Shown: positions 1-10,329 of the stretch, one piece after another | Position numbering within the stretch: position 1 is the first letter of the stretch | How the letters are laid out: each line of letters starts with the position of its first letter | DNA from: Margaritifera margaritifera | Taxonomy: Eukaryota; Mollusca; Bivalvia; Unionida; Margaritiferidae | Assembly (NCBI GenBank): GCA_029931535.1 | Contig: JAQPZY010000548.1 | Location: 62,001 to 126,000, forward strand | Length of the DNA: 64,000 bases | Direction of reading: 5' to 3' | Program-made: the position numbers and the translations under genes | Notes under the pieces: model-generated | What the model saw: only the letters and a program-made list of their open reading frames with translations | Databases searched by the model: none | Told to the model about the DNA's origin: nothing

Positions 1-462
1 AAGCTAGTTTATACACTAGATTTCGTATATTTAATTATTGGAAATTTAGACAAGTAATTTATTTCAACGACTGTTATATCATTTGTTGTTTATGTTATAT
101 TATGCAAACGAGATGTTATGCTACTTTTCAACTCCAAAAAGCTTTCGATATGTCAAGAAAACCTCATTTCTTCTATATATATGAGACGTATGAAAAATAG
201 GAATAAGCTTAAACTTTTTTTAAAATTTAAATTGTGGCGAAGACTCATGTCATTGTACATTTTGGTGTTATACGGTGGGGTTTGTATATGGTTTTCACAG
301 GAGAGAACTCCAGTTTGTTTCTCGTTTAAAATTAATATAGACCACCACATGCACGTTCAATAATACTTTATTAAAGTGCAGAAATTGACTGTACTCTTTA
401 AGTAAAAGAACTTAATTTTTCGATGAAACCTTTATTGTATTTCTTTTCATATTAACTTCCAG
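1..462. other. Upstream flank or intron of Ig receptor gene 1
   Basis: AT-rich, no convincing exon. The sequence ends in a usable 3' splice site (pyrimidine-rich stretch then AG at 461-462) leading into the first visible Ig exon. A signal-peptide exon should exist further upstream, outside the window. Confidence 0.5.
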
Positions 463-730
463 ACAAGCCGCAAATACGAAAATCACAAAAGTCCATCCTT
501 GACAAGCCTTTAATCACAACGTGCACAGTCGACGGCGAATTCGATGACATGATCTACCATTGGAAATTAAACGGGACATTTTTAAGATCTACGAAACGCA
601 TCAATGCAATCATCTTATCTGAAGTTTGAAAGATTAATGATGGGAGACAAGTTTAGCCTTTTTTCATGTAGTGTATGCTCCGAGATGAACTGTTGTTTAG
701 AAAGGGAACCTTATGCACCAGACCCTTATT
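463..730 (+). CDS. Gene 1 exon: first visible Ig domain, with frameshift
   Basis: The acceptor AG is at 461-462 and the donor GTAAGT at 731. In the entry frame the exon encodes the B- and C-strand part of an Ig domain (ITTCTVDGEF, then IYHWKLNGTF with the core Trp). The second half, with the L-K-F pattern and the F-strand cysteine (FSLFSCSV), is in the +1 frame and ends in phase 1. The length of 268 bp instead of a multiple of three fits one extra base around 600-620. It could be a sequencing or assembly insertion or a real inactivating mutation. Confidence 0.75.
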
Positions 731-2600
731 GTAAGTATATTTTCGCTTTCCAATTACAATTTATTTTATATCATATACTTGTATGTATCAAATATCGGAA
801 AATATCGTATTAGACAGACAGATGAATGGAACGGCTAACAACAGACCATGACTCTAGTCATACAGATAGGTATATAGATCAAAAAATAGTGTGTGCAAAC
901 TGAGATATATAAAGAAAAGAATGAAGCTAAACATTGTCTCGTTAACTTCGGTGCATGTTGGATTTCCCTTTCCTTGCGCTCATGTGACTTAACTTCATTT
1001 CGTAAAGTTTTGAGTTCTGAATCTCTTGTTTCTATTCTTTCTTCCTCCATCCACCTTACCCTTTGGGCTAGGTCAATGATATTTTGAAAATCACATGAAC
1101 GCGTGCACAAGCTCTTTTCTAGCTCATCATGCAAATATTAATGAATTCTAATGTCTGTCTTAAACTTTATGATTATATTCTTTTTTTACATTTAGATGGA
1201 CCTGACAGTGTAACTTTGAGCCTCGACAAAAGTGATATTTACCTAAGGGTCCACGAATCTTTAAAAATTAAATGCTTGGCCAAATGTCATCCGGTTTGCT
1301 CTTTTCTGTGGGATGGTTATATCCACATCCACGTCGAGAATGGAGAACTTGTAATCAACAGATTCGATTCAAGAATGGATGGTGTTTACACCTGTATTGC
1401 AACAAATCCCGAAACAAATGAGACTGCGAAATCACGCCCCCTTATTTTGAATTATGTGCCAGGTAATACCATCAACCTTTTATAGGTATGCTGTAGAGGT
1501 GAAACGACACACCTCTGCCACGTATCGATAGCCTATGATACGATACATTATTGATACACATATCAATATGATAGTCTTTTTATATTTAGAAGGTCTGTCA
1601 ATGGTAGGGTGGTGCAATTTTGTATGTGTTGACATATTGGGTGTATTTCTAGTAAGCAGATTACAAACAAACATAAACTTATCATCTGTTCATATGCCAT
1701 TCTCATCCTTGACAAGATTTAAAGAAAAAAAAAATAATAATAATAATACTTCCAAACAGACTACATGTTAGCTCTTAATGATTTGTATTCAACGTTTAAG
1801 GCCATTTCAGGCTGCTCCATTCGATCAGATGTATGACTCATCCTGGTCACCACGCCCTTTGTTTGCAATGAATGAATGTTTTTAAAACATCGTATTACCA
1901 ATTTCATGTCTTCACTTAAATTTTGAAGTCATTACCGTGTTATCTTCAAAACGGAAGAAACAGTGCAATTTCCTTTTGCAAGGAAAATCTTATCTAGAAC
2001 ATGTCCGAATGTGGGAGCGGAGATGACTAACAACCAACTCATTCACATTGTACTTCCTGTCAGTGAAAAAGGAAATTATTGACAACACCCACTCCCCTTC
2101 TACAAATTGACACGGTGGCTATAACTCGTGCGGTTTGGAATCTGCCCCCTTGCCGATTCTGTGCTAATTTTGTTTTTTGGGTTTTTTTTATCTCATCGGC
2201 ACGTTCGGTCACTGATTACATATATCATATATGGATATCGATATAGAAAAAGTATCGATATATCGATTAATCGTTTCACCCCTAGTATGCTGTGATACAT
2301 ATGATATGCCTGTTCTCTATACTATGCGTTCGTTAATTCAGGAATCTTGGCCCAAAAAAAATAAAGACACATTTTCAAAGACGATACGTATTGTTATTTC
2401 TTTAAATTGTGTTTAACAAGTAACTTATAAGATCCACGTAAAATAAAAATAGCAAACCAAGGTATGTGAAACTGGAAATTTTATACATAGTGGAAGCAAA
2501 TAAATCTACTTGTTCATCATCGACTTTTACTATAGGGGATGCAAATAAGATAAAACATTACAACAACAGATAGATAGACAGATATCTTTCCAAACTCCTG

Positions 2601-2685
<85 letters not shown>

Positions 2686-4054
2686 CTTAATAACTTATTC
2701 AGCTGTGCTTTTAAGACTGCTTAATAGGAAAAAGGAATCAATCTATTCAAACTTTGTAATTATATTTGACATGCCGCTTCATTTCAATTTAGATCCATCT
2801 ACATTTGCATCCAGTCCGGGAGACAATGAAGGTAAATATGCCAATAAATTACCATTATTTTATCAACCTGAAGACATTTCTCGACAAAAATTAGGCCTTG
2901 CAGCTGAATTTGAATTACATGTATCATGGAGTAAATGCATAATTTAATTTCAAATAATGCGCAGTGATCATACGTAAGAAAGATGAAATCTTCAAAACTA
3001 AAGAGGATATACAAATCGAAAGAAACCATTTAGAACAAGAAAATTAGGAGTACTCATGTTTAGAATAGATGCAAGGCTTACACAAGTTAATTAATTTAAT
3101 TCAATAGCATCAGTACGCAATTCGCTATTTGCAAAAGTATGTGTATTCTTTGAAATCCCTTTAGAAAATAAAAATTGCTACACATCACATGACATATAGT
3201 TTTTTGAATGCCCCACCTGCTTGATTTTGTCCCGTACGTCCGTCCGACTGTCCATACATTCGTAAGTCCGTCCCTCCGTCCGTGTGTTTCGAAACGTTTT
3301 GTTAAGGAGATTGCCCTAAAACCACTCACCATAGGCAATTTAAATTTGTATGTAGATATGAAAATATGTACATTACTTAATTAGATTTCCATGCCATTAT
3401 GGCAATTGTTCAAATTTCTTCTAATTATTTGAACTTTTGGACTTAGACTGTTGGATCTAAAGTGGGGGCTTACGTGTTTTACAAACAAAACCTAGTTTTA
3501 TCTAATGTTGCTAGCACTATAGTATTTCTTTGCAAATGTCGTGCTTTACATTGTGCCATTGTTCTAGCGAGTTCTCGTTCTATTGAACTCCGGAAAATGT
3601 GCATTTTTATTTCCTTTCTCAGGTCATCAACTGGGACTGCTTGGGTTGGGACAAGCCATTGTTGCGCTCTTGCTAGTCATCATTGGATTTTTAGTTCTAG
3701 TCATGCTTGGGCGTAAAAATGCATCCAGAGGATTAGGTATGATTCAGGCATACATTAAGGTACACAAAATGAAACAAATGAGAAAGGATTTCTTTTTCAG
3801 ATGCCAAGTTTTAAAGTAAATGTGTTCATGCTGTATAAGACCAAATAGGATATACTTTTGGAAAGTGCTGATCAGGCGAAAATAGCTGAACTGCCTTAAC
3901 TATTAGCAAATGGAAACATATCAAAATATTTAATTGAAAAATTGAACAAATCCCTGCAGCTGTTTTGGGAGAGTAGATAACCCACAATGTTTCAATACCT
4001 TGTTTAAAGAAATCAATAAATAAATAAATAATAAATAATGAATAAATAAATAAA

Positions 4055-4092
<38 letters not shown>

Positions 4093-5703
4093 AAAAAGAA
4101 AACAAATATTATAGAAATTGACCTGACCAAATATATCTAGAACACCTATGCCACTTTGCAAATAAACCGTATCAGTCAGACCACACTAGCGGATTTGTTC
4201 GCAGAGTGAGAATTTTAAAGCAAGTTTGCGAATTTGCAGCGGATTAGGCAATTATGCGTATTTTTTCTTGACATTTTAAAATTTGCGGAATTGCTTTACA
4301 TTGTACGGAATTTTCTAAGTGCTTGCAGCTTTTAAATTCAAACCTTTCAGATTTTGTTGGTTGAATATGAATTACATGTAGATTGTAATATTAAAGTACA
4401 TGTATATTATCCCTGCTTGCAAGTAAAGTAAAATATTTTGGGGTAAGATGAACTTGCTTAGTACTCCTATTTTGAAACAAAAATGGATTTCGCGCGCAAC
4501 AACGTTTTAGAGCATTGATATTGTGGATTCTTGCGAATTTGAGTGCGAAACCTTGTGGATGTTTTAAAAATTAGAATAATCACTTTGAAGTATACACATA
4601 TTTCTGTTCAAATAGTTATATAAATCAATGGAGTTTTTTCTGCACATTTCTGAATTGACATAACACAATCCGATGGAAATGTAATTTTCTTATTTCAAGG
4701 GAGCCACGAGGCTACAAATGATAGCAAATGCATGTACCATAAGTTACGTGTGCTTCGGGTTACCATTACTCGTTATGCCAGAAACTACGAAAAATATGTT
4801 GATGATGCTGCTAAATATTACTTGCATCTATGTACAGGACCAGTTTTAACTTGAGTCACTATTTATACTTAGCATCTAAGAGAAAACCACGAATTCACAA
4901 CAATTGTTCAAGTCCAAGATTGAGATTTGTCCAAAAGTTTTCAATGCTGACATTGCAAACCAAATTAGCATGAACTTTTTTCGTAAATTCCTCTTTTCTA
5001 TCAGAGATTCTATCATTTTATCGACACTTAGATACAAAAATATAATTTCCAAAAAATGAGTCAGAGAATAGGTCTTAAGTATAAAAGATTTAGGAATTTA
5101 TTTTACGTTACAAAATGAATCGCAATTTGTATCTTTAAAATGCGCATGTTTTGTCCAGTTTACTTCTTCTTGCTCTTTAAGGTTTTAGAGCCTCTCGACT
5201 GCTGTGACAGCCGAATATTGACTTGAACATCATAACATTGTCCCGAGAATTTATTGAGAAGCTGGACAGACCTTTACCATCTCCACCTGTGGAAGCGAAT
5301 ATACACAGAAATGCTAAGAGATCAAATTATTCTAACGTTCACCGAAAATCCAAGAGCTTGAATAAACTTTCTGATGACACCCAAAACGTTTGGAACCCAG
5401 TTCGAAAAAGCTTGTCTTTGCGAACTTTGATTCACTTATCACACACGATTGGAAGGCAAACGAATAGCGAAGAATCGGTGAGCAAGATGTGTAATTCTGG
5501 AAAAAACAGCTGGCAATACAATTCGGAAGGGCCTGCTGACGGGATAGAACTGGACGAACTGTATTCAAAGATTCGAAATGAAAAGAAACTAATTAATGAT
5601 GATCGAAAAACTAACGCAAAATACCTGAGCCTAAACAGTCCTGGACATGGCAGTTACGATCATGAGTTCCCGAATGATCTTTACAGCACTATAGATGAGA
5701 TAA

Positions 5704-5769
<66 letters not shown>

Positions 5770-5800
5770 AATGGAACATATAATGGGAATTCAAGTCGTG

Positions 5801-5864
<64 letters not shown>

Positions 5865-7388
5865 CAGCAGACCTAGTACAAAGCCACTACTAGTATTAAT
5901 TCTGAAATAACAACATAAACGCAAATAATAAGATAATCGGGACACAGCTCAAGGATGCCCAGTAGTTTAATAGCATGGAGTCCCGAAGACCAACTGACAG
6001 TCTATTCTAAGGTAACCGGGTATGCCAGCATCCCTTTGGTGCCAAAGATTACTAGTCCGTACAGGCCCCACGGGTCGGACAAGATCTGCATATGTTCTGC
6101 AACTGATTACCCACGCCCGCCCAAAAGCCAGCCTCCTCGGTTACTCTATCTTTTGACTTTCATAGGTAGGCACACTTCCCTTTGGTAACAGAGGTAGAGT
6201 GGGCTCCTATGTTGACGAGGGAAGACCCGTTTGACCACATTACTCCGTTTCTCCTAATGCACACTACATAATATTGAGGGTCATCATCAATGGTCATCTC
6301 CCAGGATCAAATTCATCCAGTTTATTCACACCCGTCACTATCCGCCACATTCGTTGGTCCATAATCCACTCAACGCCATATAATTAATGAAGGGATTATG
6401 CTTTAACACTTACTTGTACGTTATCTATGTCCTGAACAAACCAATTTTGAAGCTTATAGCAGAGAGAGTTTGAAATTGCAATGATTATTCCAAAACAACC
6501 CTTGCGATAACATACACACACACACACATATTGCAGCCAATAAATAAACTAGAATTGAAACTTCATGATTTGCTGTAGAAATCGATTGGTATCTCGAATA
6601 TAAAAGGGGTGAATCCAATATATGCCTGTTTCATTTTGAATAAATTATGAACTTTAAAGCCGTCACCAAAGAGAATAAAGGCAGAAAATGTATTTTGATC
6701 AATCAGGCCTCTAGATACCATAAACTTCTTTATGCTGCATTACAGTGTAGGTGTGTGGTGTGGTGTAGAAGAGGACCCAAGTCCTCAGAGAATGACAAAC
6801 AGCGATTAAATATTTGATCCTATGTTACATTTACAAATGAAGCACCGGATTAGCAATCTTGTATAATTATGTTGGCTGTCTTGTATAATATTTTTAGCAG
6901 TCTTGTATCATATTATTAGCAGTCATGTCTTACATTGTTAGAGCTTTGAGAGTTATTGTAAAATGGTAAACTTCCCCGTAAAATCGTGTTAAATGTATAA
7001 TCGGTCATCCGAAATTGACAGACAATAGGATTCTTTCTTTTGTGATATCTCTAATTGCTGTAGATTTTTATCGCATGCACACTAAATATATGAGCAAAAA
7101 TATCGTTTCTTATCAATGGAAAATGTACTAATATGTTGTATTCAAATTTTCAAAACTCTCCCGGATAGGTTAGGTAGGCAGGCATGAGGCTGAGTCGAAT
7201 CTGCACTTCGAGTACTCGAGTCCTAAATTTGGTTCCTGTTGCAGCCCTATCTCTCTTTTGATTTCCTTTAAATGCACATTTTATTCCTTGCACGCTAAAG
7301 AAATTATGGTGGGGTAGGGGGGGGTGCAAAATCTGTCTGGTCATCCTTTTCATCATGCTTTTACCCATGCTGGACAAAAGAGAAGATT

Positions 7389-7472
<84 letters not shown>

Positions 7473-7734
7473 ATATATATATATATACATATATCCACTT
7501 ATCTACATATATCCATTTTACTTCTGATAAAAATGACTATATATGTTCATTTTGTTCTAACAGGCTGCATTATCGATCAACTACTACGATAGATCATCAA
7601 ACGAACATAAAGAAAATCTACCACAGGACCGCACAAACAGTGAAACTGGAAACTACGTTAACCACTATGTGACTTTGTCTGTTCTGGTTCGGGATGTTGA
7701 AAATACCCGTCTTCTTCAAGTGGATGAAAACTAA
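463..7734 (+). CDS. Ig receptor gene 1: transmembrane protein with tyrosine-motif tail (5' incomplete)
   Basis: Exons read from splice sites and frame: 463-730 (Ig domain), 1196-1462 (Ig domain), 2793-2831 (stalk), 3623-3736 (transmembrane), 5211-5699 (cytoplasmic), 7564-7734 (end of tail, TAA 7732-7734). The first four exons are phase 1-1, typical of Ig-superfamily genes. Inferred role: cell-surface recognition receptor signalling through its own tail, because the membrane helix has no charged residue for an adaptor and the tail holds RPLPSPP plus YSKI, YLSL, YSTI and YVTL. Faults: the first Ig exon is 268 bp (one base too long, frame break near 600-620), exon 4 ends in phase 1 while exon 5 opens in phase 0, and the expected exon 5 donor is AT. 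A missing small exon, assembly indels or pseudogenisation could explain these. Ig receptor identity is solid; function and integrity are inferred. Confidence 0.75.
1196..1462 (+). CDS. Gene 1 exon: second Ig domain (C2/I-like)
   Basis: A clean 267-bp phase 1-1 exon (acceptor TTTAG, donor GTAATA). It opens with the YGPDSVTLS linker common between tandem C2 domains, then LKIKCLAKC (B strand), FLWDG (C-strand Trp), NGELVINRF (E strand) and DGVYTCIATN (F strand, DxxYxC rule) before the final strand. All canonical Ig residues are present. It is the best-preserved domain in the window. Confidence 0.88.
1494..2284. mobile_element. Non-autonomous hAT-type DNA element with 8-bp target duplication
   Basis: The left end TAGAGGTGAAACGA (1494-1507) mirrors the right end, which reads TAGGGGTGAAACGA on the minus strand (2271-2284), with one mismatch in 14. 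The insert is flanked by an identical 8-bp direct repeat GTATGCTG at 1486-1493 and 2285-2292. An 8-bp target duplication with short TA-starting TIRs is the hAT hallmark. There is no transposase ORF inside (791 bp). ATCGAT-rich palindromic subterminal sequence sits near both ends. It lies in the intron 31 bp downstream of the Ig exon. Confidence 0.85.
2605..2684. repeat. (TA)n microsatellite, about 40 units
   Basis: Uninterrupted TA dinucleotide tract in the intron before the stalk exon. Confidence 0.98.
2793..2831 (+). CDS. Gene 1 exon: short extracellular stalk
   Basis: A 39-bp phase 1-1 exon between a good acceptor (TTTCAATTTAG) and the donor GTAAAT. It encodes DPSTFASSPGDNE, a Ser/Pro/Thr-rich juxtamembrane spacer. 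Small exons of this kind are often alternatively spliced in Ig receptors. The call rests on splice sites and phase only. Confidence 0.6.
3623..3736 (+). CDS. Gene 1 exon: transmembrane helix
   Basis: A 114-bp phase 1-1 exon (acceptor TTTCTCAG, donor GTATGA). The product has a hydrophobic stretch of roughly 23-25 residues containing AIVALLLVIIGFLVLVM, followed by the stop-transfer residues GRKNASR. No acidic or basic residue lies inside the helix, so no evidence of pairing with a charged adaptor. This sets the topology: Ig domains outside, the later exons in the cytoplasm. Confidence 0.85.
3737..5210 (+). other. Intron with (ATT)n tract and simple AT-rich DNA
   Basis: Contains an (ATT)n run with neighbouring AATA repeats at about 4017-4091 and no recognised element. 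A possible small exon begins after TTTCTTATTTCAAG at 4699, with an open frame to about 4853. It could supply the phase 1 to phase 0 step missing between the transmembrane and tail exons, but the donor choice is ambiguous. Confidence 0.45.
5211..5699 (+). CDS. Gene 1 exon: cytoplasmic signalling tail
   Basis: Open frame from the acceptor AG at 5209-5210 in phase 0. Features in order: RPLPSPP at 5268-5288, which fits the class I SH3-ligand pattern RxxPxxP; a basic Ser-rich middle; then YSKI (5562), YLSL (5622), YDHE (5655) and YSTI (5682). The YxxI/L tyrosines are exactly 60 nt apart. The residue two before each tyrosine is E, A or D, so they are not classical ITIMs, and the spacing is wider than a standard ITAM. 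They are best called ITAM-like SH2-ligand candidates. The expected donor after GAG (5697-5699) reads ATAACA. If unspliced, the frame runs through the (CT)n tract to a stop at 5782-5784. Confidence 0.72.
5706..5767. repeat. (CT)n microsatellite at the exon 5 boundary
   Basis: About 31 CT units, starting 6 bp after the expected exon end. Translated, it adds a Ser-Leu repeat to the tail before a stop codon. Confidence 0.98.
5803..5863. repeat. (TA)n microsatellite
   Basis: About 30 TA units, 36 bp after the (CT)n tract. Confidence 0.97.
5940..6400. other. Locally GC-richer unexplained block in intron
   Basis: Base composition is clearly less AT-rich than the flanks, with CCCACGGG, CCACGCCCGCCC and similar stretches. 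The longest plus frame (5955-6188) has no recognisable motif. It may be a diverged repeat, but no terminal repeats or target duplications were found. Confidence 0.3.
6857..6944. repeat. 22-bp tandem repeat, four units
   Basis: Four adjacent 22-bp units (6857, 6879, 6901, 6923) share TCTTGTATxATATTxTTAGC. The last unit is the most diverged. Confidence 0.8.
7390..7487. repeat. (ATCT)n then (AT)n compound microsatellite
   Basis: About 20 ATCT units to 7471, followed by an AT tract to 7487, in the intron 76 bp before the last gene 1 exon. Confidence 0.97.
7564..7734 (+). CDS. Gene 1 terminal exon: end of cytoplasmic tail
   Basis: Acceptor TTTTGTTCTAACAG, then an open phase 0 frame of 56 codons to TAA at 7732-7734. 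It carries NYVNHYVTL, with the YxxL tyrosine at 7666. Phase 0 entry matches an exon 5 end after GAG 5697-5699, so the two were probably spliced together before the donor changed. An ATTAAA polyadenylation-like signal follows at 8023-8028. Confidence 0.65.
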   Translation, partial: AALSINYYDRSSNEHKENLPQDRTNSETGNYVNHYVTLSVLVRDVENTRLLQVDEN

Positions 7735-8559
7735 CCAGCAAGAACTGTTGGCTGGGTCAGTGAAGAGAGAAACAATCGCGTAACAGTAAATGCGATAAAT
7801 GATTTTGTTACCTCAGGAGTATCGATATTCCCTTCCAAACCCCTGAGAATATATAATGTGATTGATAACTTGCAAAAGCTATTTTTCCGAATCTTGTATG
7901 CTGATTGATGAAAAGGTGGAATAACACATGATTGTTAATTATGACTGTAGCCAGTGTTTTATAATTGTCTCATATCATTTCATACACAATTTTGTCGATC
8001 GCTAGTCATATTTTTATTCTCAATTAAAGACTACTTGCATTTGAATTCATTACAGTTGGGTAAGACATATTTAAGTGCGAAATAGCGGATTGTACAGTAG
8101 TATAGGGGGTAGAAAAACACCAGTAAATATGGTATACGAGTACTGATGTGTTACTGTACATTTACAGTAGTCTAATTGTTTTTAACATAACAATAGCCGG
8201 ATGTAAATTTCGATTTCATTTTTTGTTAACTTCCCTTGAGGAAGTAGTATTGACACTCTTTTGGTTTGCTTTGTTTCACATTTGAGTTACGATCTGATTC
8301 TTTCTGTTCAACAGTTAGGTATATACCATTCATATGTATATATGTTTTGTGTGTGTGACTTTATTTAATATTATAAGCCTTCCACTAGTTTATGCATGTA
8401 TTCAGTCGTATCTTCAATCACAAATACATTTTAAGCCGTTACTCTCTAAGATTCTCAAATGCTAGTAAAAGCAAAGAGCTCAATTAAGCAATATGTATGA
8501 ACCTTTCACAAATTTATTCGTGCAAACTGTCATATCTCCAGGTACGAATTCTAAACCAT
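7735..8559 (+). other. Gene 1 3' UTR and flank
   Basis: No ORF. ATTAAA at 8023-8028 is a candidate poly(A) signal. The rest is AT-rich intergenic DNA. Confidence 0.4.
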
Positions 8560-10200
8560 GAATATCTGAGAAAATGAAATATAGGGTAATTATCTAGAGG
8601 CATTGTATTCTTTCTCACATGATGGTGTAAATAATGAAGCATTTTATACGAATGTAAAAACATACGTTGACCAGTGGGAATGTCATGAATATAATGAGTT
8701 TGTACCCCCAGTTACAGTAGAAGAAGTCTGAATGGTACTCTCAAATGTTTTCCATAGTAAACTAGAGGCATATGACAATCTAAATTACAACCAATTAAAA
8801 TGGGGAATCCACACCTGTTTTGGTGTCCTTTTTAAAGAATTTATAAAGTTTGAGTACCTCCCGGAAAAGGCCATGGGAGGTACAGTAAACCTTATTTAAG
8901 GGAAGTAACAACAATAAATGCGGTCCAGATAGCGAAACGGAAATTACACTTTTTCCTGTCATTTACTAGGTCTTTGAAAAAAAATGTATTGAACTGAATC
9001 CAATCTGAATTGGATGCTGCCTCATTCACCCTAAATCTTCTTCAAAAAGTGTTGCAGAAAGGGTTAGAATGTAAAAAAATCTTAACCTAATTACATGAAC
9101 TTATGTGTTATGCGGAGGAGAATGGCAGCAAGTTACATGCTTCCTTTTTTGGATACGGAAACAACTTTGGACTACATTTGGCATGATCGTCTATAAGATA
9201 CCTGATATTAAAATCAATATTACAATTGGAAGATCATTGTCAACATGTACACAAATATATGTAGGAGGGCAAATTACAGAAATATGATATCCTCAAATTT
9301 TCCTGTAAATAAGAAAGAAACACGTCTGGGCAGCATTTTATCTCCTTTACTGTTTCTTGTCTTAATTAACGAAGTTCTAAATACATTGACGATGTCAAAC
9401 AGCAGTCTATATTTCTTCAACTGGCTGTGCTCATGCCCAACAGTGGCAGACGATATGCTCCTTTTGTCATTATCTTAGGTATGCTTGGATTATCTATTTA
9501 ATATGATGACTCAGTTAAATAATATCGTTGAATTTGACAAATCTGTGTCAAGTTATAGGAGAAGATAGGCCTACACGTCTTAGTTCCTAGTCTCTGAGAA
9601 TATTCAGGAGACCGTTTAACATAAACACTTAGATGTAAATAACTCTAGATATGAAAGCCCAAAGAAAAACATTAAAGAAGTAAACCATAAGCTTATAAGT
9701 TCTTTCTTTAGCTTTATTAATCTGGGAGTAAATGATGATGTAATTATTCCGTTGCCCTTTAGGATACTCTAGAACAGTGTTGCAATACCACGGGCAATAT
9801 AAGGTTGTGAGACGAGGTTTAATTTCACCTCCGATAATTTATTAGAGTTACAGAGAGTAAACCATTTTTGTGATAAGTACCACAAGGGTATCTCTAGGTA
9901 TTAAAAAAAATGATGTTGATTTAATTTTGTTGGGCATGAACCCTACCGAGGCATATATTGACGTTGGAAAGCTGAATTTCTTTGGACAAACTATAAACTG
10001 TCAACAGATGTTCTTTCTAAGGAAGTATTTCTAGTCCGCTTGCTTAATTACTATTTGTCAAAATATAAATACAAACAAACAAGCTTCATTCTAGAATACA
10101 TAGGAGTTTGAAAAATTATAATTTCAGAGAATTTATAGGTCAGAATAGTATGCACGGGATCTTCCCAGAAAAGATTACTTGGAAACGGTTAAAGGCAATG
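8560..10200 (+). pseudogene. Degenerate LINE (non-LTR retrotransposon) reverse transcriptase
   Basis: Stops and frameshifts throughout, but the RT blocks are in order: a leader with YDNLNYNQLKWG at 8770-8806; FLDTETTLDYIWHD (motif A region) at about 9150-9190; a YVGGQITE block near 9260; TRLGSILSPLLF (the GxxQGxxLSPxLF block) at 9322-9357; and VADDMLLLS (motif C, V for the usual Y) at 9445-9471. About 300 bp later is a C-terminal block resembling IPRAIxGCETRFNFTS and LQRVNHFCDKYHKG (9786-9890), as in the 3' end of such LINEs. The 5' end and endonuclease were not found. It is an inactive fossil; the family within the LINEs was not resolved. Confidence 0.8.
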
Positions 10201-10329
10201 TCGATGTGTTCATAAAAACTCCTTCAAATCAAGATTTTTGCAGGATGGCATCTTAATGCAGATTTTCAACACTGGTACCAATTGGCACTTTGGCTCGTAC
10301 TATAATTTGGGTAGCTGGTAAAAAAAAAA

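Noticed and set aside
3226..3302. GTCCGTCC-rich stretch as a regulatory array
   Set aside because: A common low-complexity phrase of invertebrate dispersed repeats; no structure beyond that.
4699..4855. Possible linker exon between the gene 1 TM and tail exons
   Set aside because: Good acceptor but no single convincing phase 0 donor; mentioned only as a possibility.
5223..5783. Reading the Ser-Leu repeat as normal coding sequence
   Set aside because: It is a (CT)n microsatellite beyond the expected exon end; phase matching supports an exon end at 5699.
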